NCBI GenBank assembly: GCA_905200945.1
Contig: CAJKMG010000031.1
Span: 1 to 9,627, forward strand
Length of the DNA stretch: 9,627 nucleotides
Origin: an uncultured Akkermansia sp.
GTDB taxonomy: Bacteria > Verrucomicrobiota > Verrucomicrobiia > Verrucomicrobiales > Akkermansiaceae
Direction: 5' to 3'
Each line of letters opens with the position of its first letter. The stretch's first letter is position 1. Below, in pieces: positions 1 through 5,861 of the stretch. The notes below the pieces were generated by a model. That model had not been told where the DNA came from and ran no database searches. It saw nothing but the letters and a program-made list of their open reading frames with translations. Position numbers and translations under genes: made by a program.

Positions 1-8
1 GGTTATGA

Positions 9-58
9 TGGAGCCGCTTGTCAGATTTGAACTGACGACCGTCCGCTTACAAGGCAGA
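9..58 (-). tRNA. 3' half of tRNA-Thr(UGU), incomplete
   Basis: Read on the minus strand, this segment has a 5-bp anticodon stem (TCTGC/GCGGA) around the 7-nt loop CTTGTAA, giving anticodon TGT (positions 49-51). A 5-nt variable loop follows, then a T-arm (GTCAG, loop TTCAAAT, CTGAC), the acceptor 3' strand AAGCGGC, discriminator T and an encoded CCA at 9-11. The 5' half is missing: to the right there is AT-rich sequence with no D-arm and no GCCGCTT to pair with the acceptor strand. It therefore cannot make a functional tRNA. The expected intact tRNA-Thr, on the same strand, would lie at the other end of the prophage. Confidence 0.85.
9..58. other. Probable phage attachment site core (att) in tRNA-Thr
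   Basis: A tRNA 3' half abutting phage genes is the classic product of tyrosine-integrase insertion at the anticodon or T-arm of a tRNA. The identity block ends at about position 58, after the anticodon stem, which is a usual boundary for such cores. If the window is from an integrated prophage, the chromosome lies to the left and the phage to the right. If it is a circularised phage, this is attP and the integrase may lie just left of position 1. The exact crossover length cannot be set from one junction. Confidence 0.75.
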
Positions 59-101
59 TTTTATCATTAAGGTAAACTAAAACATTTTATTATATCATTG
101 T

Positions 102-122
102 AATTTCAATGTTTTTGAAATT
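102..122. repeat. AT-rich inverted repeat near att
   Basis: AATTTCAA (102-109) and TTGAAATT (115-122) are perfect 8-bp inverted arms with a 5-base spacer. The site lies 44 bases inside the phage from the tRNA remnant. It could be a protein-binding site used in recombination, or a weak hairpin at the end of the leftward transcript. It lacks the GC-rich stem expected of an intrinsic terminator. Confidence 0.45.
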
Positions 123-155
123 GGTCGTACATCTAAATTATATCTATTTAATGCT

Positions 156-180
156 TGTGGCGTGTGGCTGACGTGTGGCT
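156..180. repeat. TGTGGC direct repeats, candidate integrase arm sites
   Basis: TGTGGC occurs at 156-161, 163-168 and 174-179. The last two copies are part of a longer 9-bp direct repeat, CGTGTGGCT (161-169 and 172-180), separated by GA. Short direct repeats about 100 bp from a tRNA core resemble the arm-type binding sites of tyrosine integrases. This role is inferred from position only. Confidence 0.4.
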
Positions 181-192
181 TTCCGGTGGAGT

Positions 193-1617
193 TTAGAAAA
201 AGAGTGCATCCGCGCCTATGGCAAGTCCTCGTGTCTGGCGTGATTCTACCGCTTGGGCAGGCATGGCAACAGCTCCAACTGCTCCAACAAGGCCATTTTC
301 ATAAGCTTCCGCAAATGTCCTGAATGCGTCCGCGGCGTGAGAACACCTATTATGCAGGGGGGTATCCCGTTCAACACCATGTGCTCCTGCCGGGGCCTTC
401 TGATAATTCTCCAGAGCATTTACGCCAGACATATATTCCACTCCGTCAATTTTCAGGGGCCGGGAGCATCGCTCGTGAAAAATGCAATGATTCAGGAGGC
501 GCCGTACTGCAAAAATACCATTCCACACATCGGAAATGCGCGGCACTACGGACACATTGAACCCTGCTCGCCTCAAATACACGTCAAAGGTAATCCCGTG
601 GGTATCTCTCCTCCCTGCGTCGTGGGGAACCAGATGTTTGTAAATGGGGCCAAACATCACTTCCCACTTCGTGCGGATGAAATTGATATACCACTCCAAG
701 GGCTTTTCATTGGCCTGCAAGCAATCCATCACGTAAAACTTGCCGTCTCCCCTCACCTGCCAGAGCCAGAGAACCATATAATCAGCCATGCCAATATCCC
801 AGGACACATAATAGGGAGCCAGATCATCCTTTTCAAACTCGGCGCATAGTCGGCCTTTGGAACGTAATGCGTCCATGTAAGAACCATAAATGGATCCCTC
901 CACCAATGCCTGAAACGCCTCTTCCGGCGTGGAAGGATATTCCTGACGGACCAATCCTCCAAATGTCTTGTATTGGGAGGCGTACCAACGCTTCTGGGCA
1001 TCATTCAGGGAAATGCCGCACCTTAACCTCAAATCCTCGAAATACTTCTGTAAATCCTCCGGGAAACTGCATCCATGTTCATCATCAGCTTCAAGGAAAT
1101 ACTCCGGATTCTTCCACCAGGGAAAGAAAAAAAACTTCCAATCCAGGGAAGAAAGAGGTTTGCCGACCATCTCCATGGACGCCTTGGTCATCTCATAATT
1201 GAGGCCAAACTTTCCTCCCTCATGAGTGGATTCCCGGACAATCACGCCGTCTTTGGAAACGGCGTTCATGGCCCCTGTCACAATCTCGCGGGCTCGCAGA
1301 GGGGCGTGGGCCGCGACGTATCCAAGTTCCGAGACATGCAAAAACTGAAATGTTCCGCCGCGGAGAGATGTGCCGGCTGTAATTTTACTCCCATTGGAAA
1401 AAGACACCGTCGTTTTGGAAGGCCTGGCTTGAATCTCCCCTTTGATGAGGCGTCCTAATTCGGCCAGGGCTGTGACCAACCATAAATGACGGTAAGGGTG
1501 AATCCTTAAATAACCGTAAGGGTCAGGAGGGGGGAAAGAGAAAGGGTCAAGTGTCCCACATGGGACACTATTTTTTTTCAGGTTCGCGGGTGGAGAAGCG
1601 CATGAGTTCCGCCTCAA
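193..1617 (-). CDS. Phage terminase large subunit, N-terminal ATPase part missing
   Basis: The terminase motor packages and cuts phage DNA at the portal. Residue 55 onwards looks like a TerL: a strand ending in SNGS (74-77), TSLRGG (83-88), a Walker-B-like LHVSELG with the catalytic Glu at 97, and an EST coupling motif (129-131). The aromatic FFFFPWW stretch (162-168) is also typical. The RNase H-like nuclease is complete: D274 (SWDIG), D333 (PHDAG) and D430 (SHAADAF). No Walker A (GxxxxGKT/S) is present, and the ORF is roughly 100-170 residues shorter than related TerLs of about 550-600. The first ~54 residues show no TerL similarity I recognise. They overlap the end of dnaB and a repeat region, so the true start is uncertain: the ATG at 1617 lies 50 bases inside dnaB and has no evident Shine-Dalgarno. 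It is likely a 5'-deleted, possibly non-functional gene, or a nuclease-only fragment translated by coupling to dnaB. Identity as TerL is firm; function is doubtful. Confidence 0.85.
   Translation of the reverse strand: MRRNSCASPPANLKKNSVPCGTLDPFSFPPPDPYGYLRIHPYRHLWLVTALAELGRLIKGEIQARPSKTTVSFSNGSKITAGTSLRGGTFQFLHVSELGYVAAHAPLRAREIVTGAMNAVSKDGVIVRESTHEGGKFGLNYEMTKASMEMVGKPLSSLDWKFFFFPWWKNPEYFLEADDEHGCSFPEDLQKYFEDLRLRCGISLNDAQKRWYASQYKTFGGLVRQEYPSTPEEAFQALVEGSIYGSYMDALRSKGRLCAEFEKDDLAPYYVSWDIGMADYMVLWLWQVRGDGKFYVMDCLQANEKPLEWYINFIRTKWEVMFGPIYKHLVPHDAGRRDTHGITFDVYLRRAGFNVSVVPRISDVWNGIFAVRRLLNHCIFHERCSRPLKIDGVEYMSGVNALENYQKAPAGAHGVERDTPLHNRCSHAADAFRTFAEAYENGLVGAVGAVAMPAQAVESRQTRGLAIGADALFF
1482..1553. 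repeat. Three 24-bp-spaced repeats with AAGGGT core
   Basis: On the plus strand AAGGGT recurs at 1494, 1518 and 1542, exactly 24 bases apart. The first two units are alike over about 18 bases (ATAAATGACGGTAAGGGT and TAAATAACCGTAAGGGT); the third keeps only GAAAGGGTCA. In the terminase frame the period is eight residues: DPFSFPPP, DPYGYLRI, HPYRHLWL. The stretch lies between the dnaB stop and the start of recognisable TerL sequence. It may be operator or iteron DNA that the terminase ORF happens to cross, or a short peptide repeat. The sequence alone does not decide. Confidence 0.5.
1550..1578 (+). repeat. 20-bp palindrome followed by T8; operator or plus-strand terminator
   Basis: AGTGTCCCA (1550-1558) and TGGGACACT (1561-1569) are perfect 9-bp arms around CA. 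On the plus strand the hairpin is followed by A and eight T (1571-1578), the layout of an intrinsic terminator for rightward transcription, although no rightward gene is seen. The compact 2-base spacer also fits a dimeric repressor operator. The dnaB stop codon TAG (1570-1568) lies inside it. Confidence 0.45.
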
Positions 1618-2971
1618 AGCGGAGTGGAATGTCCCCCGTGGGGCCGTTGCGGTTTTTAGCCAGGTGGAGATTAGCTTGTCCGGCCAGTTGTTGCCGCTGG
1701 TCCTCGTCCTCGGCGTAGTAGTCGGAACGGTAAAGAAGGCCTATCATGTCCGCGTCCTGCTCGATGGAGCCGGATTCGCGAAGGTCGGACATGCGGGGAA
1801 TCCCGGCTTCTTTCCCGGCGCGCGTCTCCGGTCCCCGGTTCAGCTGGGCCAGCACGACGACGGGAACCTTGAGTTCCTTAGCCAGGGCTTTCAAGCCCGC
1901 GGATATTTCCGCCACTTCGCGTTCCCGGCTGTTGGCCGCCTGTTTGGACGTGGAACGCATCAGTTGCAGATAATCCACGCCAATGACGGCCAGCCCTCCC
2001 TGGTCCCTCATGACGCGGCGCGCCTTGGCCCGTAGCTCGGTGATGGAAATGGCCGCGGTATCGTCAATGACCAGCTGGGCCGCCCCCACGTCCTCCACGG
2101 CCCGCTTGAAATGCTTCATTTCAAGCTGGGTGAGGTTGCCTCTCTTGATGATTTCCCCGCGGCGGACGCCGGAACGGGCGAAAAGAAGACGCTCCACAAT
2201 CTGGACGGCGGGCATTTCACAGGAAAAAAGCAGGGTCGGCTTCTTCTCATTGAGCGCGACATGCTCCATGATATTAAGCAAAAAAGACGTTTTCCCCATA
2301 GACGGGCGGGCCGCAATCACGAACATGTCCCCCGGCTTAAGGCCGTTGCTCTTCTTGTCCAGCTGGCCAAACCCCGTGGAAAGCCCCTGAATGCGCCCCT
2401 TGCTGGCGATAAAATTTTCAAAGCTGGTGACGGCCTCCCGGACAAGGGCGGCCAGCCCCGGGCCGTCCGCGCGGCTCCTGGCCTGCTCCCGTATCTGGAA
2501 CAGGCGGGTTTCCGTGGCATCCATCAGAGCCTCCACGTCCTCCGGGCCGGAAAATGCGTCCGTGATGGCCCTGGAAGACGTGTCGATGATGGAGCGCAAA
2601 ATAGATTTATCTCGAAGGGACCGGAGATAATGCTCAAAATAAGCCCCAGTGGTGGTGAACGTGTAAATATCCGCCAGCCCTGCGCTCCCCCCTACGGCCT
2701 CCAACTGGTCCATGTCAGACAGGGCCTGCGTAATGGAAATAATATCCAGCGGCAAATTGGCATTGTAGCGGGCCAGGAACAACCGCCACAATATCTGATG
2801 ACCCGGAAGGAAAAAAAAATCATCCGTCACGCCGAACGTGACGGCCTGGGACATATAGGTCGCCGGGTCCATTGCCAGCAGGGCTAGAACGCCCTTTTCC
2901 GGGCCGGGAGCCTGGGGAATCTCCCGGCATCCGGCAGGCAGGGAGGAAGAAGAATCGCGGAAAGAAGCCAT
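1568..2971 (-). CDS. dnaB: DnaB-type replicative helicase
   Basis: This is a hexameric 5'-3' helicase that unwinds DNA at a replication fork; phage copies drive or redirect phage replication. It has 467 residues, against 471 in E. coli, so it is full length. The N-terminal DnaB domain (about 17-125) has the EKGVL and GHQ signatures, followed by a linker and a RecA-like domain. Walker A is ARPSMGKTS (221-229), Walker B is IGVDYLQL (330-337), DLRESGSIEQDAD spans 396-408, and the arginine-finger segment KNRNGPTG is at 439-446. All key residues are intact. I chose the ATG at 2971; a GTG three bases upstream (2974) directly abuts the glycosyltransferase stop and is equally possible. There is no clear Shine-Dalgarno. 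The gene lies in line with tail genes on the same strand, unusual for an early function. No helicase loader, primase or initiator is visible nearby. The end of the gene carries an A8 run and the stop codon lies in a palindrome. Confidence 0.95.
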   Translation of the reverse strand: MASFRDSSSSLPAGCREIPQAPGPEKGVLALLAMDPATYMSQAVTFGVTDDFFFLPGHQILWRLFLARYNANLPLDIISITQALSDMDQLEAVGGSAGLADIYTFTTTGAYFEHYLRSLRDKSILRSIIDTSSRAITDAFSGPEDVEALMDATETRLFQIREQARSRADGPGLAALVREAVTSFENFIASKGRIQGLSTGFGQLDKKSNGLKPGDMFVIAARPSMGKTSFLLNIMEHVALNEKKPTLLFSCEMPAVQIVERLLFARSGVRRGEIIKRGNLTQLEMKHFKRAVEDVGAAQLVIDDTAAISITELRAKARRVMRDQGGLAVIGVDYLQLMRSTSKQAANSREREVAEISAGLKALAKELKVPVVVLAQLNRGPETRAGKEAGIPRMSDLRESGSIEQDADMIGLLYRSDYYAEDEDQRQQLAGQANLHLAKNRNGPTGDIPLRFEAELMRFSTREPEKK

Positions 2972-2974
2972 CAC

Positions 2975-3712
2975 TTAGTATCGGCGGAGGGTTGGCGGAA
3001 GGTCCGCGGCGGCGCGGCGGAGGCAGGACATGACCGTGGCGCGGGCGAGGCCGGGGAACGGGGAATAACAGGGGTTGCCCGTCGTCACGACGTCAAAGCG
3101 GCGGGCGTAGGTGGCGGCCTGGGCCTTGCCCCCGCATTGCCACCGCCAGGCGGTGAACAGTCCGTCCCACCGCTCCGGCGACCACGGGTAGAAAATCCTG
3201 CATCCGTCATAATGGTCCCGGACGTAGCGGCCTATCGTCCTGTCCTCCGGGCAAATGGGAGAAAGCGGCGCGTCCTGCATGACGGCGGCCAGCTCCGCGG
3301 CGACGCGGCCCCGGAGGGCGTAGCAGCAGCCGTAGGCGGGTTGCTGGCTGGTCCCGCACGCGGTAAAAGGCACGGAGGAATCGTCCAGCATGGGTTGAAG
3401 CCAGGAGCGGCCAATCAGGGCTGTGTCCGGGTCCACCTTGAGGACAACATCATCATCCGCCGCCTCATGGGACAGGAGGGAAAGAATCCCCCTGACGGCC
3501 TCCGGGCCGTTAAGGTTGAGGCCGCGGTCAAAGTCCGTCGTCACAATGTCCGCGCCATAGGAACAGGCGTCCCGGTACGGCTCCGGCATGGGGGAACGGG
3601 AATCATCGGCGACAACGACGCGCGCCTCCGGGAACGTCCGCCCGGCGCACGCCACGCACTCCACGGCCTCCGGGCCGTTGCCTGCATAGGTGGGTATATA
3701 TATAATAGTCAT
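2975..3712 (-). CDS. Probable GT-A-fold glycosyltransferase
   Basis: This 245-residue protein resembles small nucleotide-sugar glycosyltransferases. The N-terminus gives a beta strand with IPTY (6-9), then VVVADDS (32-38) as the nucleotide-binding end of a Rossmann-like half. KVDPDT (92-97) is a good candidate for the metal-binding DxD motif, and PEDRTIGRYV (155-164) could carry the catalytic base in an ED pair. The C-terminal part is rich in Trp, Cys and Arg (RWDGLFTAWRW, 181-191). No signal peptide or membrane segment is seen, so it is probably cytoplasmic. It starts 5 bases after the stop of the repeat-bearing tail protein and ends next to dnaB, so it is likely co-transcribed with tail genes. 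Possible roles are glycosylation of a tail or fibre protein, or of host surface sugar; donor and acceptor cannot be read. Family and subclass are uncertain. Confidence 0.7.
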   Translation of the reverse strand: MTIIYIPTYAGNGPEAVECVACAGRTFPEARVVVADDSRSPMPEPYRDACSYGADIVTTDFDRGLNLNGPEAVRGILSLLSHEAADDDVVLKVDPDTALIGRSWLQPMLDDSSVPFTACGTSQQPAYGCCYALRGRVAAELAAVMQDAPLSPICPEDRTIGRYVRDHYDGCRIFYPWSPERWDGLFTAWRWQCGGKAQAATYARRFDVVTTGNPCYSPFPGLARATVMSCLRRAAADLPPTLRRY

Positions 3713-3717
3713 AAATC

Positions 3718-5112
3718 TTACTCGGCGGGGCCGGGGGTGAAAAAGGTGGCCGGGTCAAATAGGCAGTAAACCGCCCCCAGGGCGTACTGCTTGACGGTCC
3801 CGTCCGGCTCCACGTCCGCCAGGTGGAAAGCGTATTGCCCGCGGATGCCCGTCGCCTCCGTGGACAGGATGAACGGGGTAAGGGTGGCGGCGCTGGGTTG
3901 CGAGGAAGACAACCAGGCGGACTCGAAAACGCCCCACTCGTCAAACTGCACGACAAGCCAGACCTGGCCGGACGTGGCGGCATGGGCCGCCCAGCCGTCC
4001 GCCCCGGCCTCAAGAGCCGTCGTGCAAAACCTTCCCATGATATAGACATGTCCGGGACGGACTTTCACCGCCGTGACATTGCCGGAAGCATCTTTTTCCG
4101 TCTTGACGCGGAATCCCTCGTTGCCGTCCTCCCGCTGTTCCTCCTGGGCCTCGCTTTTGGCGAGGTCGCAGAAGACGGACCCCAGGATGAACTGGCGTAC
4201 GCTGACAAAGGAGGCCGGGTTGCCATCCTCCGGGAACGGCTCCGTGCACGTGGAGATCGTCGCCAGCTTGAACGCATAGGACGCGCTATCCGGCTTTTTG
4301 CCGTCCTTGAGGCCGTCCGCGGGCAAGGGGGACACCTCCCCTCTGGATTTAGCCAGGGAAAAGCTCTTGTAGTTGCCGTCCCCGTCAAATTTGACATTGA
4401 GCCAGATGTCGCCCTCCTTAGCCGGGGCGTTTTCCCATTTCATGCTGCCCTCGGAAACAAGTTTTCCGAACGCGTAAATATTTCCGCGGCGCAGATAGGC
4501 GGCTTTAGGCTTGCCCTCCGCGTCCGCGACGGCCAGCACGCGCCAGCCTTCGTTACGGGAGCCGCTGGCGTAGGTGATGCACCCGCTCAAAAACGGGGTG
4601 TAGGTGATGTCGTCCGCGCTGGACCCGGAGGATTGAGCGGCGGACACGAACTCGCCCAGCGTCAGCCTGGCGGAGCGTCCGCCGGGCGGGGTTTCCTCCG
4701 TGGACAGGCGGGCCGCCGTGATGCAGTCGTGGCTATTATCGCCCCACACCAGGTCCAGATACACTTTTTTCCCGGCCTCCGCCTCAAGGGCGGGATAAGG
4801 GACAGAATCCATCTTGTCGGCTCCCATTTTGGGGACGATGACCCGCGCCCCGCCCGCGTGGATTTCCAGCACGCGTCCTGGGTTGAAATAGGCTTTCCAG
4901 GTTTCCCCCGTCTTGACCAGGGAGCGGAGGGAAAAACCGCCTTTGTCCGCCGCATACCGTCCGCCCGTCCAGCGGCTAGCCGCCGGAATGGAAGGAAGCA
5001 TCGTCTGAAAATCGGATGACCTGTTGAGCGCGTCCTGGATGGCCTCAACGCTGTTATTCCAGTTTTCGGCGGTTAAGACCGCCCCCTTGCTTTTTTTGGG
5101 GAGGTTGTACAT
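3718..5112 (-). CDS. Probable distal tail protein with tandem repeat modules
   Basis: I do not recognise a named family. The 464-residue protein opens with a basic segment (LPKKSKG, 4-10) and a short helix (LTAENWNNSVEAIQDAL). The rest is beta-rich modules. The clearest pair is residues 189-318 and 333-450: LRRGNIYAFGK matches VRPGHVYIMGR, GDIWLNVKFD matches GQVWLVVQFD, SYAFKLATI matches QYAFHLADV, and RQFILGSVFC matches KQYALGAVYC. A weaker third copy lies at 72-183 (FNPGRVLEIHA, KKVYLDLVWGD). I chose the ATG at 5112, 4 bases after the upstream stop; an in-frame ATG at 5181 would overlap that gene by 65 bases and is unlikely. Placement downstream of the tape measure, with repeated beta modules, suggests a tail-tip, baseplate or receptor-binding component. 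This is inference. Confidence 0.65.
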   Translation of the reverse strand: MYNLPKKSKGAVLTAENWNNSVEAIQDALNRSSDFQTMLPSIPAASRWTGGRYAADKGGFSLRSLVKTGETWKAYFNPGRVLEIHAGGARVIVPKMGADKMDSVPYPALEAEAGKKVYLDLVWGDNSHDCITAARLSTEETPPGGRSARLTLGEFVSAAQSSGSSADDITYTPFLSGCITYASGSRNEGWRVLAVADAEGKPKAAYLRRGNIYAFGKLVSEGSMKWENAPAKEGDIWLNVKFDGDGNYKSFSLAKSRGEVSPLPADGLKDGKKPDSASYAFKLATISTCTEPFPEDGNPASFVSVRQFILGSVFCDLAKSEAQEEQREDGNEGFRVKTEKDASGNVTAVKVRPGHVYIMGRFCTTALEAGADGWAAHAATSGQVWLVVQFDEWGVFESAWLSSSQPSAATLTPFILSTEATGIRGQYAFHLADVEPDGTVKQYALGAVYCLFDPATFFTPGPAE

Positions 5113-5116
5113 GCTC

Positions 5117-5860
5117 TTATTTATAAATTTCCTGGTCCCACTCCCCGCCAATATAGGTAACTTGCGTGACGGTTCGGCCATTGCGGCGCGTCAGGCCGCC
5201 TCCGGCGCAAAGCCAGACTTGCCCGTCCGGCAAGCTGGGCAATCCGGCACGGCTGCCAATCTTGCCGGAATCGGAAATATCCACCTTGCCGGGGATAGTC
5301 AGGCGGCATTGGGTATAGGCCGCCTTGTAATGGGTCTGGCCGCGCAGAATTTTAGAAAGCAGGGATGGCGGCACTTTGCCGTTGAGTTTGTCCGTCAGGG
5401 AAACGCCCTGTTCGTCGGCGAGCTGCCCGCCCATCAGGGCGCACAGGTCTTTCAGGGTGGCGTTGTCCAGGGCGTCCACCTGGGATTTATAAAGCTTGCA
5501 TTGAGTGATCGGCTCGTCCACCAGGGAAACGGTTATTTCGCACTCCCGCCCGTCAAATTCATAGGTGGGGCCTTCCGGGTCATCGGGGTTGTCCGGGTCG
5601 TCGTCATCCTCGTCCCGGTCCTTGGAACAAGTCAGGGTGATGAGGTCAACCTTGTTACTCTCGTGCGTTTCAATGCTGATTTCCGTTAAGGGGAGGCCGT
5701 ACTCGGTGGAGTGGATTTTAGGAACCAGGCCGCGGCCCTCCCCCTGGGGGCACATGAAAAACAAGGTAAGCGTCTTGTTGCTGTACGTTTCCCGGTATTG
5801 GGAAGGCTTCCACCAGGTCAGCACGCCTGACGGGAGATTGCCTAAAATATCGTTGTCCAT
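5117..5860 (-). CDS. Probable tail-tip protein, function unknown
   Basis: This 247-residue protein matches no family I can name. Its N-terminal part (1-78) looks like mixed beta structure. A strongly acidic, proline-containing linker follows (81-97, DRDEDDDD then PDNPDDPEG), and then a second region. That region holds a short helical insert (KSQVDALDNATLKDLCALM, about 124-142) and a C-terminal beta part ending in GGEWDQEIYK. The start is 1 base after the tape measure stop, preceded by AGGA four bases upstream of the ATG, the best Shine-Dalgarno in this operon. The position directly after the tape measure is where siphophages encode distal tail proteins that cap the tail, which is the reason for the call. 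No enzyme motif is seen. Confidence 0.6.
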   Translation of the reverse strand: MDNDILGNLPSGVLTWWKPSQYRETYSNKTLTLFFMCPQGEGRGLVPKIHSTEYGLPLTEISIETHESNKVDLITLTCSKDRDEDDDDPDNPDDPEGPTYEFDGRECEITVSLVDEPITQCKLYKSQVDALDNATLKDLCALMGGQLADEQGVSLTDKLNGKVPPSLLSKILRGQTHYKAAYTQCRLTIPGKVDISDSGKIGSRAGLPSLPDGQVWLCAGGGLTRRNGRTVTQVTYIGGEWDQEIYK

Positions 5861-5861
5861 T

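Larger units (their letters stand above)
59..192. other. AT-rich non-coding stretch between att core and terminase
   Basis: No plausible gene is present. The stretch is much richer in A and T than the rest of the window and holds an inverted repeat (102-122) and short direct repeats (156-180). On the minus strand there is a perfect TATAAT (94 to 89), but no convincing -35 element at 16-18 bases. A promoter reading into the half tRNA is therefore only a weak possibility. No clear terminator follows the terminase stop codon. Confidence 0.6.

Noticed and set aside
89..119. Minus-strand promoter with TATAAT at 94-89
   Set aside because: The -10 is perfect, but no acceptable -35 lies at 16-18 bases and the stretch is AT-rich, so such hexamers arise by chance. 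It would only transcribe the half tRNA and outward.
2111..2887. Long plus-strand open frame of 258 codons opposite dnaB
   Set aside because: It is antisense to a complete DnaB with all motifs. Its length reflects high GC and codon bias, and its product shows no recognisable domain.
3496..3680. Repeated ACGGCCTCCGGGCCGTT (near 3500 and 3664) as a regulatory hairpin pair
   Set aside because: Both copies encode the same peptide NGPEAV in one gene and use the preferred GC-rich codons. A coding coincidence is the simplest reading.
3823..5019. Long plus-strand open frame of 398 codons opposite the repeat-bearing tail gene
   Set aside because: It is an antisense shadow of a gene with internal protein repeats and tight operon spacing. 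The translated product is Arg/Gly/Ala-rich and without motifs.
5113..5181. Upstream ATG (5181) as the start of the repeat-bearing tail protein
   Set aside because: It would overlap the preceding gene by 65 bases. The ATG at 5112 lies 4 bases after that gene's stop, matching spacing in the rest of the operon.
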